NCBI GenBank assembly: GCA_022749755.1
Contig: CM040447.1
Coordinates: forward strand, 14,731,087 to 14,795,086
From: Azadirachta indica
Taxonomy: Eukaryota > Streptophyta > Magnoliopsida > Sapindales > Meliaceae
Length of the DNA: 64,000 nt
Direction of reading: 5' to 3'
Within the stretch, counting starts at the first letter, position 1, and every line of letters begins with the position of its first letter. The notes under the pieces were generated by a model. That model was not told the origin of the DNA, did no database searches, and saw nothing but the letters and a program-made list of their open reading frames with translations. This document shows, in pieces, positions 38,106 to 51,100 of this stretch. Position numbers and translations under genes: made by a program.

Positions 38106-39456
38106 TTAATAAGATCTTAACATATCCTCATGCTGTTCACCCATGAATAATTTTCGAAGAACAAGAGAAAACGTAACAGGTTTAATTTCTTCTTTAGCCA
38201 TTTCTTCATCCACCAGACGACCATACACCTCAAACAAAGTGTGTAGAGCTCCTTCTCCTATACCAAAATGGTGAATAAGCATAGGTTCTTGAATAGCCCT
38301 AACAGTCTTTGCGATCGCAGAGCCATAGCTGATCTGATTATCAGCATGGTGTTTCTTCTGTATTTGAAACATCTCAAGCTTATGCACTTGAAACGAACTA
38401 TTCTTCTTCACGAGCACTTGTATTTCATCTTCTGAGGGTGCATAGAAGGGAGCATGATAGGAATCAAACTGCTCTTTCTCTATTTCTCCCTGCAAAACAT
38501 TGAAAAAAAATTGCAAATGTTGGATTTGGCAAGCAAAGCATGCAGTATGAAAATATATGTATTTTGATTCACTTCAAAATCGGATAATTTTTGGGATACC
38601 TTAGAAAGCAAGGTGGCTAGAGATTGTGTGAGGAGTTCCCAAAAGAAAGAGTTGCCCCTGTCAACATGATCCGGACCTATTCTTCCCAAGAAGATCAGCA
38701 CCATTTGGCCGCCAGGGTGTAGTTCTGTGTACCGTGATTGAAGGAACAAGGAGAAGTCCTCTTGAAATTGCTTAAAATAAGCTTCGGATACAGCCGGAGA
38801 GCTGAACTCTGAGATGTAAACGTTGCCTTGGTTTATGGACTCTCCCTTGTCGTTGTAAAGTTCTGGGGGAACCTGCATGCGTGAAATTGACGAGTTTGAC
38901 AAGAAATTAAAAGAATCAAACTGTTAGATGAATATATATGCACATCTATATATGCATAAAAGAACACCCACCTTAGAAAGCCAGTGCGAACTGTTAGATG
39001 AATAAATAAAGTGCATGGACTCGTCGGGAAACAGTCTTCCATAGAATGAACAAGGGTAAGCGTTAATTGCAATATCTGGGCGGCCAACATGTTCCATTTC
39101 TTTGTCAAGATCCTCTAAAAATTGGGGCAAGGCGTTAGAGATAGTGCTGAAGTCATTAGTTGGAAGATCATTAAGGGAGATTTGGAATTTCGGTAACGGA
39201 TAAAAGATATGTTGAGAATTGTCTAAAACAGTTTTAATCATATCTTTAACGATTGAGAGTGTATTGGGTCCAGAAGAACAACCCAAGTCAGCTATGGTCA
39301 TAGTATCTGGAGTCAGGTCAAGATAAACTCTTTCTATTGCTTCCAGGGTGTTGTACATCACCTCTTTTGCTGCCTTCTTCTGTAATTAACAAATCACAAA
39401 ATTTATACCAAATTAATTATTAGAAACAACGTTCTGATCTCTCAGAAAAAATTAAC

Positions 39457-39488
<32 letters not shown>

Positions 39489-39613
39489 ATCAAGAAAGAA
39501 AAGAGATGAAGAAGAAAGTATACTAAGTCAAGTTAAACCTGGAGGAAGGAATTTTTAGCATAACTAGTGGAGCTAATCCCTTCTTTCATGCGGAAAATTC
39601 TCTCCAAATCCAT
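38106..39613 (-). CDS. SABATH-family carboxyl methyltransferase, intact copy 1
   Basis: Four minus-strand exons: 39613-39539, 39379-38972, 38872-38600 and 38489-38106, giving 379 residues, all phase 0. SABATH enzymes transfer a methyl group from S-adenosylmethionine to carboxyl groups (salicylate, benzoate, jasmonate, gibberellin) or to purine nitrogen. SAM-site blocks are present: [35 protein letters not shown] and [10 protein letters not shown]. The N-terminus reads [11 protein letters not shown], lacking the usual MNGGxG run. The aromatic clamp segment is [10 protein letters not shown] with His157 and Trp158; His here is common in jasmonate and benzoate/salicylate types. The C-terminal part ([29 protein letters not shown]) is complete. 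A TATAA (TTTTATAAGAAG, minus strand) sits about 85 bases upstream of the ATG. Substrate cannot be assigned. It forms a cluster with the gene at 44149-45768 and two relics. Confidence 0.93.
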
Positions 39614-41063
39614 GTTAGCTAGTCCACCTAATTTCTCTGCCTGATGCTCACTTAATTGTTTTTGGTTCTGCCCTCCTTGGTTTCGTGAGGTCTTCTTATA
39701 AAAGCAAAATATTGATAATGGAATACTATATATTTTATATATTATTATTTAATTTGGCTTTTGCGTTACATGTTCTAGATTTTGTTTCAATTTTTTTATT
39801 TTAAATTATAATTGATTTGATATCATAAAATATATAGGTGATATGGTGTGATAAATAGTAACTTTTAAAATTATATTAATAAAAGTTGAAATAAACAAAA
39901 TATTATTTTCTACACACAGTACTAAATTATTTTTCCTGAAGGATTATTTTACTCATTTTTAAAACACAGTACTAAATTTATTTTTGTGTTTTAAAGTTTT
40001 AAAAAATAAATATCAACAAAGAGTATCCACATGCAAATTTACAAAATTTGAAACTATTAGTTTTTATTATTTTGAAAATAATACCTAAGAAAACGGGACC
40101 GTTCTTTTCTAAATAATTATTGTTTAAGTTATGCGTGAGAATTAAGTGGAAATGGAACTGAAACTGAAAGTCCAGTGGGTTCTAACAGAGCATGTGTTCG
40201 GATCGGAAATGAAATTCACTTCAATAATTGAAGTTGATTGATAGATGTTTGAGACAAAATTAAAGATCGATCAATTTAGACTTTCCATATTTTGGTGCCT
40301 ATTTTCTTTTAATTTATTCCTTAGGCACGCCTCCTCCCCAAATAAGGAAATACGGGACAAGTTGGCTGTGATTCCGTTATTACTTATCAATGAAGCTCAA
40401 GAAGTTGCATTTGTCTACATCCAAAACCAATTCAACTATATATTTATATTAATATTATAGATATATGCAATAATTAGAACCTATAAATTATAAATAAATA
40501 AACAAAATAAAGTTTTTCTGTTTTTTTTTTTAAATTTTAAATTTTAAATTTTTTATTTTTCATCTGGAATGAAGTTCTCATTATTGCTCCAGAGTTTGTG
40601 GTTGAGTAGGCGTCTAATTCATCTGATGATCTTAGCTCAACTTCCCAACTTGCTCTAGTGAAAGAGAGCTCTTGGATTTCATCCTATCAATGTTAACTTT
40701 ATTTGGTTAAGTTGCTTTGCATACTCCCTTGTCCACGTTTTTCCTATAAGAAGAGCAAAAGTTCGGACAAGTATCAACGAGGGATTTGTTTGATCAACTG
40801 ACCCACCATTATCATCACGATCATCATGGATATGCCATTCACACGAAGCAAGCCCATCAAATAATATATGTATGATCTTATCTAAGGATTTCACATGGTA
40901 TGCATATATATGTGTGTGTGTGTATATATGAATCAAGCTAGCAATTATTATGACTGACCAATTATATATTATTTCATCGACCAATTTTTTTTTATTTTTT
41001 TATTTATACACACAGTAGCCACTTTCTTTTAAGACAGTAAGAGCTCTCTGATTAACTAAAAGA

Positions 41064-41135
<72 letters not shown>

Positions 41136-41336
41136 GATTTGTATAAATTCAAGAGATCTGAAATTAAGGGAGGAGTTAATAAAAGCTGTGACACAAAATT
41201 AAAAGGCTCACTTAGTGAAGTTATTCGCCAACTGAGCTAAGTGTCGCACGACCGACCGACGGAATCCTCAATTTAAGTCCCGTGACAAGGGAGACTTCCA
41301 ACTTCACATTATGTCAATTTATATGTATTGAATTTG
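39614..41336. other. Intergenic inside the SABATH cluster
   Basis: AT-rich, with an (ATT)n run of about 70 bases at 41066-41135. A minus-strand frame at 40984-40679 (with WHIHDDRDDNGG) has locally balanced composition but no family could be recognised. At 41213-41285 the minus strand carries TTAGCTCAGTTGG, an A-box-like tRNA motif, with no B-box in reach. Confidence 0.5.
41066..41135. repeat. (ATT)n microsatellite
   Basis: About 23 ATT units without interruption, long enough to be highly variable between individuals. Confidence 0.95.
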
Positions 41337-41940
41337 TTGAGGATCATATCTCGATCGATCCAGACGGTAGTGGAGAAATAAAATGTAAAGATTGCTGTTG
41401 CCTCTGGGAGCTGCTAACGTACAAAATCTCTCCTTGAGTTGGTCGATGAGGTTAATTATGTACCTTTCATATATTCGTCATATATATATATATATATATA
41501 TTAATTACAAAAGTACTCATGATAATAAGCATGTATCTCTGGATATTTTCTGATTACTACGTTATTTTCTGTGGATTAATTTAGGGGCTCGTTGAAGAGG
41601 CTTCAATTTGCCTTGCGATACACCCTGTGAGGATGAAGTAATTAAGGCAATTTAATCATACCCAAGCACGGATGCTTCAATCTTTGATAAAGTTAGAAAT
41701 TGTTGAGATCAATTGGGATCCCGGTGACGATGAGAGCAACAAATGTTGGTGTTCAACAAGTACAGTAGTGGACAAAATGTCCCAAACTGTATTAGAGCAT
41801 GTGGATATTCGTGCATATCGATCCTAGAGCATGTGGCTGAGCATCTGATTGTCGAGAAGACGAAGCAGGCAATATACATAGTTATCTCCACTCTCCATGG
41901 CAAAGAATTAACTAAATTATTAGGACTCGGAGAATGCTAG
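41337..41940 (+). pseudogene. SABATH methyltransferase relic 1 (end of exon 3 plus exon 4)
   Basis: On the plus strand, opposite to the two intact genes. The end of exon 3 reads KCKDCCCLWELL at about 41378-41413, matching [10 protein letters not shown] of the intact copy 2, and is followed near 41448 by VDE and a GT. A T-rich stretch with TTTAG precedes GGGCTCGTTGAAGAG (GLVEE) at 41585, the first codons of exon 4. Within exon 4, family blocks appear in different frames: FNLP, TPCEDEVIKAI, KLEIVEINWDP, VFNKYSSGQNVPNCIRAC. At least two frame changes and several stops separate them, so no functional protein can be made. Exons 1, 2 and most of 3 were not found. The spliced-gene layout with a retained intron position shows a DNA-level copy, not a retrocopy. 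Confidence 0.85.
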
Positions 41941-42403
41941 TTGCTGTCGTATGTCCACTTTTAATTTGTAGTTTAAGTCTACATACGTTCCTGCAAGCAA
42001 ATGCGAGACTAAAGTACGTACTGTGGTGCGCAATTGAATAAACTTTAAAGATTGTATTTCCCTGTTAAGTCGAGTCCATCTATATATTTCCAGACTAATT
42101 CCATCTCCGGTGGGAGATGAGATGAACAATTAATAATTTTTATCTTATTATCTTATGGAAATTAATTTTCTTGTTTGTTTGTTTCTTTTTTTTTAATTAT
42201 TTTAAACTCAATTTATTTAAAAATAAAAATTTAGTAATTATATATATATATTCACTTGATATTAAATAATGATGATACGATAATTAAAATTGTAAAATTT
42301 TTAATTTAACGTGCGTCTAAACTTTTCTTAATATACAACGGACCATTGAAAGGACTATGTAAAGGAAAACGAGATGGGTTCTCTTTATTTGATATATTTT
42401 CTT

Positions 42404-42434
<31 letters not shown>

Positions 42435-43007
42435 TAGTCAACTAACTAAATGACCTTTTTCATCTGTATCTAACCCTTTATTTATTTATTTATTTTTTTT
42501 TTGGTTAACTGAGATTAACCGGTAGCACACCGTCAGTCCAATTTTTTATCATAATAAAAATATTAAAAGACACACTTAATCAATGGTACATCACACAATT
42601 TGTTATATGCCGTAACAATATGGAATTAATGCTTAGCATTATTCAAATTTTTTAAATACTGGATATAATTAATCAAATCCAAATTTTAATTCACCAATTT
42701 CATCGTATCTTATACGTCTGACTCAATAAATCAATTCAATTTAATTCAAATTACCAAACATGTACACCCTTGTATTATTATTGTTAATTCTTTGTGAAGG
42801 GACGGATGCTTAAGAGTAGGCGCCATTACATAATATATGAATTAGAGAAAAGCCATGGTTACTGAAATTAAGACTTCCTGTCGAATATATACATGAATAT
42901 GTGTAGCAGAATTCCCTCATTCAGGTTTCTTTCTCCCGGTTCGGTCGACAAGTTAACTTTCCTTTTCGTTAACATATGTACATGATATAATTTTGGGTTT
43001 AATAAAA

Positions 43008-43356
43008 GGACTCGTGGAAGAGGCTGATATTATATATCTATCATCTATGTATGAATTAATTGGATTTACCTATTCATACACCTTGTAAGTAAGAAGTGAG
43101 GAAGATTGTTGAAAAGGATATATGGATTGTCTTAAGATTTGAATGAGCCAGAAACTTTTGAGGTCGATTGGGATCCCAGTATGGATATTGCAAGCAGCAA
43201 CCGAAAATTCTGTGTTTAATTAACATGTTCCAGAGTGGATAACATGTATCTAGCTCTGTAAGAGCTGTACGGAACCCATGCTTGCTAGTTATTTTGGGAC
43301 TCTGTAATGGATCCTTTGTTCGTGGTAGTGGCAGTTGTCTCATTAACAAAGAAGTG
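43008..43356 (+). pseudogene. SABATH methyltransferase relic 2 (exon 4)
   Basis: Plus-strand remnant starting GGACTCGTGGAAGAGGCT (GLVEEA) at 43008. After about 30 extra bases come LDLPIHTPCK, a stop, then EVRKIVEKD, then in other frames ETFEVDWDPSMD and SVRAVRNPCLL / TEPMLASYFG. The normal CAG|GGA acceptor is lost (AAAA|GGA). Frameshifts and stops rule out function. The TPC.(x)EV and WDP blocks are shared with relic 1 and not with either intact gene, so the two relics probably come from one tandem duplication of a third subfamily member. It runs into an (AT)n microsatellite at 43361-43398. Confidence 0.8.

Positions 43357-43360
<4 letters not shown>

Positions 43361-43398
<38 letters not shown>
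43361..43398. repeat. (AT)n microsatellite
   Basis: Nineteen TA units directly after SABATH relic 2. Confidence 0.95.
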
Positions 43399-43399
<1 letters not shown>

Positions 43400-44148
43400 C
43401 CAGCACATTTGCTATATCTACTTACAAGATTGCTCTTCTTCTGAGTTCATCATATATACATTTAATTTCTGGGAGGAATGGCAAGTAAGATTTATCTAAG
43501 TTTGTAACGTTCTATTTTATATGGTAATTATATAGCCCAAGGGGTGTATTAAATTGACCTGAAAAAATGCTGGGCATAGCCTATCAATATGCAGTTCTAT
43601 ATATTCAAAGGACAATAGCATAGCAAGCCGACGCAGTTGATAGAGTTAAGACATCACTATTTTCCAAGTTTTTGCAAGTGAAGCCATGGGACTTTCTTTG
43701 AAAATTCTTTGACCATAATTTTTTATTTTTTATTTGTTTTTTCAGATATCACATCTAATCGCTAGCGGACAGTGAGTCTAGGCTTTTTATTGCTCTTTTG
43801 TTTCATTATGCATAAAAGTATATCACGATAAAAGAAAATGAAGACCACCAACCTTTATCTACCAGCCATCACTCAGAAAATAAAGAATACTATGTTGTCA
43901 AAGTGTGTTCCAGATATCCATAATTTTTTTTTTTTTTTTGGCAACCAATAACTTTTTAGACATATAATTAAAGAAACCCACAGTCAAATATTTATTAAAA
44001 GATATATAATACAATATTGCATTAATTATTGCGTATACTTCGTTGATATGCCAAAACAAAGAAAAAACACATTTAAGTCCTCACGATAAGAGGAGAAACT
44101 GAAGATAACCTTATTTATCACAGAAATTAAACATAAATCTCTTAATAA

Positions 44149-45768
44149 TCATCCAATTTTGATCAAGGAAACTGTCACATTCACAAAGTTAGTCTTCTCC
44201 TTGGACATACGTTCGGCAAGAATTTCCCGGTACCTTTTAAACACCTCATCGATGATTGCTTCTCCAAACTGACTGACAAGCAAGGGTTCAGCCACAGCTC
44301 TCATGCACTTAGCAACGTTGTATCCACCGTCCTTAAATTCATCAGCCAACTTAAAGTCGTTGTTGTATGCATTCCAGTTAACTTCAGAAACCTCAAGCCT
44401 ATCAATTCCATAGGAACCTTCTTTTATAACCTCGGATTTTATTTCATGCGGTGATGGTGTATACTGCGGGATGTTGAAAGAATTCATTTTCTCTTCTTTT
44501 ATGAGTCCCTGCATCACCACCAAGAGATTATATGTAATAAATACATACATATAGTTAATGTTCTGTAAAAATTGCAACAATAATTGCTTAATTTCTTCGT
44601 ATAACATGATCTGTATAATTCTGTACCTCAGCGACCATGTTATTGAGAGCGATGGCCAAAAGCTCCCAAATGTAACAACACTCTTTGCTTGAGGGATCTT
44701 TGCTTTTTCTTCCAAGAAATGTTAAAACCATACGCCCACCATCCACCAGTTCCTCTGAACGACACTTCAAAAACAGCGAAAAATCTTTTTGAAATTGCTG
44801 ATAATATGCTTTAAGCACACTTGGTGGACTTGTGCTAGCCATGTAAATGTTCCCTTTGTTACCCTCTAGCCCCTCAGGAACCTATTTATATTAACAAAAT
44901 TTCAATAATTTATAAACAATCAACATATATATGGGGGTAATTTATAGCTACAAGAAATCCTATATTATATGATATGGGTCACCTGAGATAGCCATTGAAG
45001 ACTATAAGAAGAGTGGAGGAAATCCACACTATTGCTACGGAAAAGCCTGCCATAGAAAGAACCAGGAACCCCATTGAAGAAACAAGGCCCGGCACCAGAC
45101 CCCATTTGTTTTCTCAGTTTTTCTTGAAAGCTTGGCAAAGACTTGAATATGGTGTTAAAGTCATTTCCTGGAAGATCATTCAAGAACACTTGAAATTCTG
45201 GTGATTGAGTGCCCAACTTCTTGCTTATCCTGTTCACAACTTTGATAAGTTCAGACAGCACAAGCAAAGTATTCGGTCCTGAAGAACAACCCAAGTCTGC
45301 TATGGCTAGCTTTGTCGGGAATGAGCTGCAGTAGAGTTTGGTCATGGCTTCCTCTGAGATAGGCTTTATCATAGTTATGACTTTTTGCTGTACAATTAAA
45401 GATTAAAACGGGAATTCCATTCAATATTATTTAATGAAGAGAAATTAAAGGTAATCTATATACACACACAGGCAATTAATATATATCTTAAACTAAATCA
45501 TGTAATATATATGCTTAAGTTCTGTTGCTTATACAGGATGCATGCCATTGGATCAGTAGGTGGACGTAGCGAATTATCTGTTGAGCAGGGAATTGCGTAA
45601 TATAATCATGCAATAAATAAAAGATGATGGAGCAGTGATAAAATTAATAAAATAATTATAATCGAGTGATGTGAAGTGTTAATCAATCATTACCTGAACC
45701 AATGAATTGATGGCGTAACTTGTTTCTCCTACTCCTCCATTCATGTGAAGAACTTGTATAACTTCCAT
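44149..45768 (-). CDS. SABATH-family methyltransferase, salicylate carboxyl methyltransferase-like
   Basis: Four minus-strand exons: 45768-45694, 45387-44983, 44881-44627 and 44508-44149, giving 364 residues, all phase 0. The N-terminus [19 protein letters not shown] is the classical SABATH start. SAM-binding blocks [11 protein letters not shown] (55-65), [10 protein letters not shown] and [11 protein letters not shown] follow. The body ([66 protein letters not shown]) resembles salicylic acid carboxyl methyltransferases, which make volatile methyl salicylate. At the substrate clamp the segment is [10 protein letters not shown]: Trp157 is kept, but the preceding residue is Gln156, where salicylate enzymes usually have Met and jasmonate/benzoate types His. 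The preferred acid is therefore uncertain. The cluster partner is at 38106-39613, with two relics between. Confidence 0.95.
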
Positions 45769-45860
45769 CTCTAAAGCGCACACACACGCACACTCTCTAT
45801 CTCTTAACTCACTTTCTCTGTTATTGTTTTGTTTTTGTGTTGAATTCGAGTAAAGATTGC

Positions 45861-45871
45861 CAATATTTATA
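45861..45871 (-). promoter_or_regulatory. TATA box of SABATH copy 2
   Basis: Minus strand TATAAATATTG, about 93-103 bases upstream of the ATG at 45768, in the expected place for a leader of roughly 60-70 bases. Confidence 0.65.
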
Positions 45872-46969
45872 AGCAGCAGCCTGAGCCGGCCACACCCACC
45901 CACCCACCCACTTGAGCAAATTAAATTATATTTTAAACTTAATTTTTAAGGAACTAGTGTGACGGGTTATCGTGTGACGTCGAGAGCACACGTACGTCAG
46001 AATGTACAACGTACTTAACGTGGTACAATACAATTAAAATTAATTATTAATGGGTAATACATTTACTTCGGTGTATGAAGAATTAATTGTAATTAAAATT
46101 TTGAATCACATCCTACTGCAATAATTGATAATATTGTTATCTAATAATCTTTTATCATAAACTTTTAAAAATTTATTGTCACGTGACATAATTTAAAATA
46201 AAAAATTAAAATTATATAAATTAATTTTAAAATTATTTTTTTTTTATCTTTTAGTTTAATAAATTATGATAGTAAATTGATAAAAATTTTAAAAATATAA
46301 TTTTTATTTTCTATTTTAAGGCATACGACATGAAATGTCAATAAATTTTTAAAAGGTCGATATAGAAAAGACCATCCACATCCATAATTAAAATGCTTGT
46401 TAACAATGTGAAATAGTTGGGGCGAGTTTCCCGTGTAATTGGTAACTGTTGTGGGGAAACCATTAAACAGGTTACACGTGTTATTGGAGTCCTAAAATTA
46501 TATGGTTGGAGGAAGACTTTTGAAGAGTTACGACAGCAACATTCGCGGCGAGTAGCTACCATCCTTTTGTCCTTTTTACCCGTCGACTCTAGCTAGCATC
46601 TCACTGACTTGTATGCATGCTAGTCTTTCATATCATCATCTAAGCTGCAACTCATCCACTTGTACGATAGCAAGCTTCTTGTTGATTAGTACTTTATCTA
46701 GTTAATTAATTAATTAATTAATTAATTACAAATCTATAAGACACATCATCAATTACATAATGCATATATAAAAAATATAATAATAACAATAATAGTATAA
46801 TACTGATTCTTAGTTGTTGAAATTAATTAAGGTAATTATAAGCCTCCTCTTCAATTGATTTGATAAATAATCCAAACACACGTTCCACCATGCATGTTAA
46901 CCAATAACAAACTCCAACGCGTATCCCGCGCATCCACACCACACCACACGCACACGCGTGCGCGGACAT

Positions 46970-47000
<31 letters not shown>

Positions 47001-48143
47001 TAAGAAACAAAAATAGCCTTTCAGATTTTGACTAGTCCTAATAACTTTTAAAAAATCTATTACAATCTTAATTTGTTAAGAAGCGACCATTATTCCTATG
47101 CAACAATAATAATTTAACATAATAACTATTAACTTTTTAAAATTTGATAAAATATATTATTTTATTATATATTTTAATTATAATATAATTTACTAAATGA
47201 CGCATGCTTTTGTTGGGAACGTACTTATGTACCTTAAATTAAATAAATTAATAAAACCACCTTCAAAGCATGGAATCAAACAAACAATCACCTTCTAGAA
47301 TTAACGACCAAATTATATAATAATAGTTAATTAAGTGCAATTAATTATAATATAATTGAAAAGAAATAATTACATATATATTTATATATATATATATAAA
47401 AAAAAAAAAAAGAAATTAGATTAGATTTGAACATAGGAATGACCATGTTTTACTCGTAAAATAAGGAGGGGTCCAGTGCAGAGGTTGAGAGCGATTGAAG
47501 AAGAAGAAGCAGGCACGATTGAAATTGAAGCTCTATCGGAATCCTTTTCCCTTGATATATTTTCTGTGGTCGTAATTGAATTCTTCTTTGTTGTTTTGTT
47601 TCTCAATAAAGCAACAAATTATACAATATAAATAAAGTACAGTAATTAACAAGATCAAATTATAATTAATTAAAAAATTATTATTAACTATATAGATACT
47701 TATAACTAATGCAAAATGTCATCTTATAAATAAATTAAAGTGAATAATATATTCTAACCAAGTAACCAACAGGTAATCAGTGGGAATGCAATTTTCCCTT
47801 GAAAGTTGAGAATTCATTTTAAAAGAAAGGAATTTTAGACCAGGTATCAGGTCATATGTAGGGGATGGAGCTAGCTGGGAGGGGTATGTATATCTTCTCT
47901 CTAATCATACAAATATGAAATAATTGGTTCACGAGGAAAACATGTTCAGTACCAAAAATATAGAATTGATTCAGGACACTGCTTACGAAAATGATTCTAC
48001 ATAAAATGGGAACCATACAACACAAAATAGAAGAGGTAGCGGTGTTTCAACTTTTTCTCTTAATTATTAATGTAATCAAACAAATTTTGGAGGACACGCA
48101 CGCACACACATGTATACACATGTATGCGTGGACTCCACACCGA
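45872..48143. other. Intergenic, no gene seen
   Basis: Distal promoter of SABATH copy 2 and AT-rich sequence. It includes a small inverted-repeat element (46162-46355), an (ATTA)n run near 46704-46728 and a (CA)n run at about 46975-47000. No coding region recognised. Confidence 0.55.
46162..46355. mobile_element. Small inverted-repeat element, MITE-like
   Basis: CTTTTAAAAATTTATTG at 46162-46178 and its exact reverse complement at 46339-46355 enclose 160 bases of AT-rich sequence. The inner flanks are also partly complementary. No target duplication could be defined in this AT-rich context. Confidence 0.45.
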
Positions 48144-51100
48144 AACAAATCAATGACAAAGTGTTCCATAGCTAGCTTTATTTATCTACTTTTAACCTTT
48201 ACTGCTTATTATTATAATATTATAACTTTGTTTAATTTGCTATGTACATATATATATATATATATACGGTGATAATGATCACTGATCAGATTCGGAGGGT
48301 TGGCATTGAATTCTTTATTATATTTTATCAAAAAAAGTTCTCTGTTGGGATTAGAGATATTTTTAATTGATTAAGGATCACAGCTCTACAATTATAATTC
48401 AAATTAAGAAGGCTGACAGCCCTACAATTATTGTTATTTTGATGGGACATGCATCCTAACTAACTAGCTCGATTTTTTTTTTTTTTTTTTTTTATGAAAA
48501 GCAAGTCAGATTAAACAAACATGCATCACATTCTCTCTTCATCTACGTAAGCCTGAAGCTCGTCAGGACACTCTTCTAACCACACATGCTCATTGTTATT
48601 ACGTAGGGCTAATTTTGCCAACTTATCAGCTGCCATGTTGCAAGACTTAACGGCGAAAACCACCTCAAAACAATTCCCAGAGGACAAAGTTGCCGCAATT
48701 TTGTCTACCACCCACCTAACCTCACACCTTTTTAACAATTTTTTATTGATAAGATTGACCGCGTTTTGAGATTCAAGACTCAATAATTCCTGGTATAAGC
48801 CCTATGTCTATAGCTAGATCAATTCCTTTTTGAACTGCTACAGCTTCAGCAAATTTCACATCTACCAAGAAAGGAATCCTGTAAGTTAAACAGCCATAAC
48901 TTCTCCTTCAGCATTCCTTATCAAAACTCCAACTCCAGCCAAACCTGCCTTAGCATTAGTTGCAGCATCTACATTAATTTTATACCAACCTTGCCGAAGA
49001 GGCTGCCATGTAGGAGTAGGTTGAGTTGCATTCTACCCTCTGTTAACCGAACAAGTTTCAGTTATTGATTGATGAGTTATCCAGATATTCTCCACTTTGG
49101 TAAGAGTATCCTGTGGGGTTTGGCAAGCTGTGTTATGGATAACTTGGTTTCTGGAAAACCAAATTGCCCAGCACAAAGCAATCCATTTCTCCATCTCTAC
49201 CTTAGACAAAGATTCAAAAGCTGTATTTGTGAGAGAAAAGGGAGGCTTCCCTTTGTTTTGTTTGATAAAGCATTTAAAGGTGGACAGCTTCCACACCTGC
49301 TTGGCAAAACCGCAGCCAACTAATGCATGATAAGTATCCTCTTTCTCCTTGTGACATCTAGGACAGATGGGAACGCCACAGATTTTCCTGACATGTAGAT
49401 TGCAGTAAGTTGGCAACACCTCATGGTATGCTCTCCAGAAAAACAACCTAACTTTTGATGCGATGCTCAAAGCCCAAAAGTATTTCCACCATCCAGAGAA
49501 GTTGTTCGAACTAGAAGGAATGTCCTAGTACTTAAGTTTAAAGGCTATATGGTAACCACTTTTTACCGAGTACTGGCCTCTTTTATCAAAGCACCATACA
49601 AGTTGATCTTCTGTCGGTTTCTTGGGCAAGGGGATTTTTAAAATGCACTCCGCATCCTCTTCCAAGAAATGATTTTTGATAACCTGCTCTTCCCACATAC
49701 CATTTCCCTTGATAAAGTCTACGACCATAGTTTTGCTAGGCAAGGATGGAGGAGAGTAAGGCATGAAAGTAGTTGGACGAGGGAGCCATCTATGATGATA
49801 CACAGAAACCTTTGTCCCATTACCGATTCTCCATCTTGTTCCAGCATCAATTATTGTTCTACCCTAATGAAGGCTCATGCAAATATACAAGGGACGATAT
49901 CCAAGTTTGCTTTCCATGAAACTGCACTTCGAGAAGTACCTTGCTTGTAAAACTTTTGCCACTAAAGAGTTAGGAGAAGTGATAATACGCCAACATTGTT
50001 TAGCTAGAAGGGCTCGGTTGAAAGCACTTAAATCCCTCAAGCCTAAGCCCCCGATACTCTTCGGCAAACATAATCGTTTCCATGGTATCCAACAAATTCC
50101 CCTGGTTGTTGAATTTGATTCCCACCAAAATTTTGAAATCAGCTTTTGAATGTCATTACAAAGAGTTGTAGGAACCCGAAACACACTCATCGCGTAATTA
50201 AGAATCCCCTGAGCAACTGCTTTAATTAAAATCTCCTTTCCTCCAATAGAAAAGAATCTAGTTTTCCAATTTGCAACTTTGTTCAAAACTCTTCCCTTCA
50301 AAAAATTAAAAAACGAATACTTGCTCTTGCCTACCATTGACGAGAGGCCTAGATAGTTTTCATGATGGTACACAACCTCCAAATTAAAAATCTGTTTGAT
50401 CTCATCCCAGGTCCTTACTGGCGTATTAGTGCTGAAAAAAATTGACGACTTATCGTAGTTTATAACTTGACCTGAAGAACATCCAAGATTGTTTTTAATT
50501 TGTAACATTCTGTAGATGTTGCTCCTGAAAATATCAAACTATCATTAGCAAAGAATAGGTGAGAGATAGACAGGCCCATTTTACCAAACTGTACTCCACG
50601 AACTTCAGCTTTCTGCTCAGCATGATGTAATAAAGAGGATAGAGATTCAGCACATAGGATGAACAGATATGGGGAAAGAGGGCATCCCTGTTTCAACTCT
50701 CTATGCGGTTTAATAAATCCTCTAGCTTCCCCATTGATCAGAAAAGAGTAAGTTGATGAGGAGATGCATTTCAAAATAAGTGAAACCCACCAGACAGAGA
50801 ACCCCATTTTCAACATGACGCCTTCTAAAAAGCTAAATTCTATTCTGTCATAAGCTTTACTATTATCAAGCTTAAGAGCCACGAATCCTTTCTTTACTCT
50901 CTTCTGACCTCTGATCTTGTGAAGACATTCATAACAAATAATGATATTGTATGTAATGAGATGTTACAGAATAAAAGTTGCCTGATTTGGGGAAATTATT
51001 TAGTGGAGAATAACTTGAGCCTATTGGGTATACACTTCGTGATTATCTTGTATATGATGCTACATAAACTCACTGGACGAAATTCTGATATACGCCTTGA

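Noticed and set aside
40679..40984. Minus-strand frame with WHIHDDRDDNGG
   Set aside because: No recognisable family, and one end runs through GT/AT microsatellite sequence.
41213..41285. Minus-strand TTAGCTCAGTTGG, an A-box-like tRNA motif
   Set aside because: No B-box or acceptor stem follows at tRNA spacing; may be a SINE scrap but cannot be shown.
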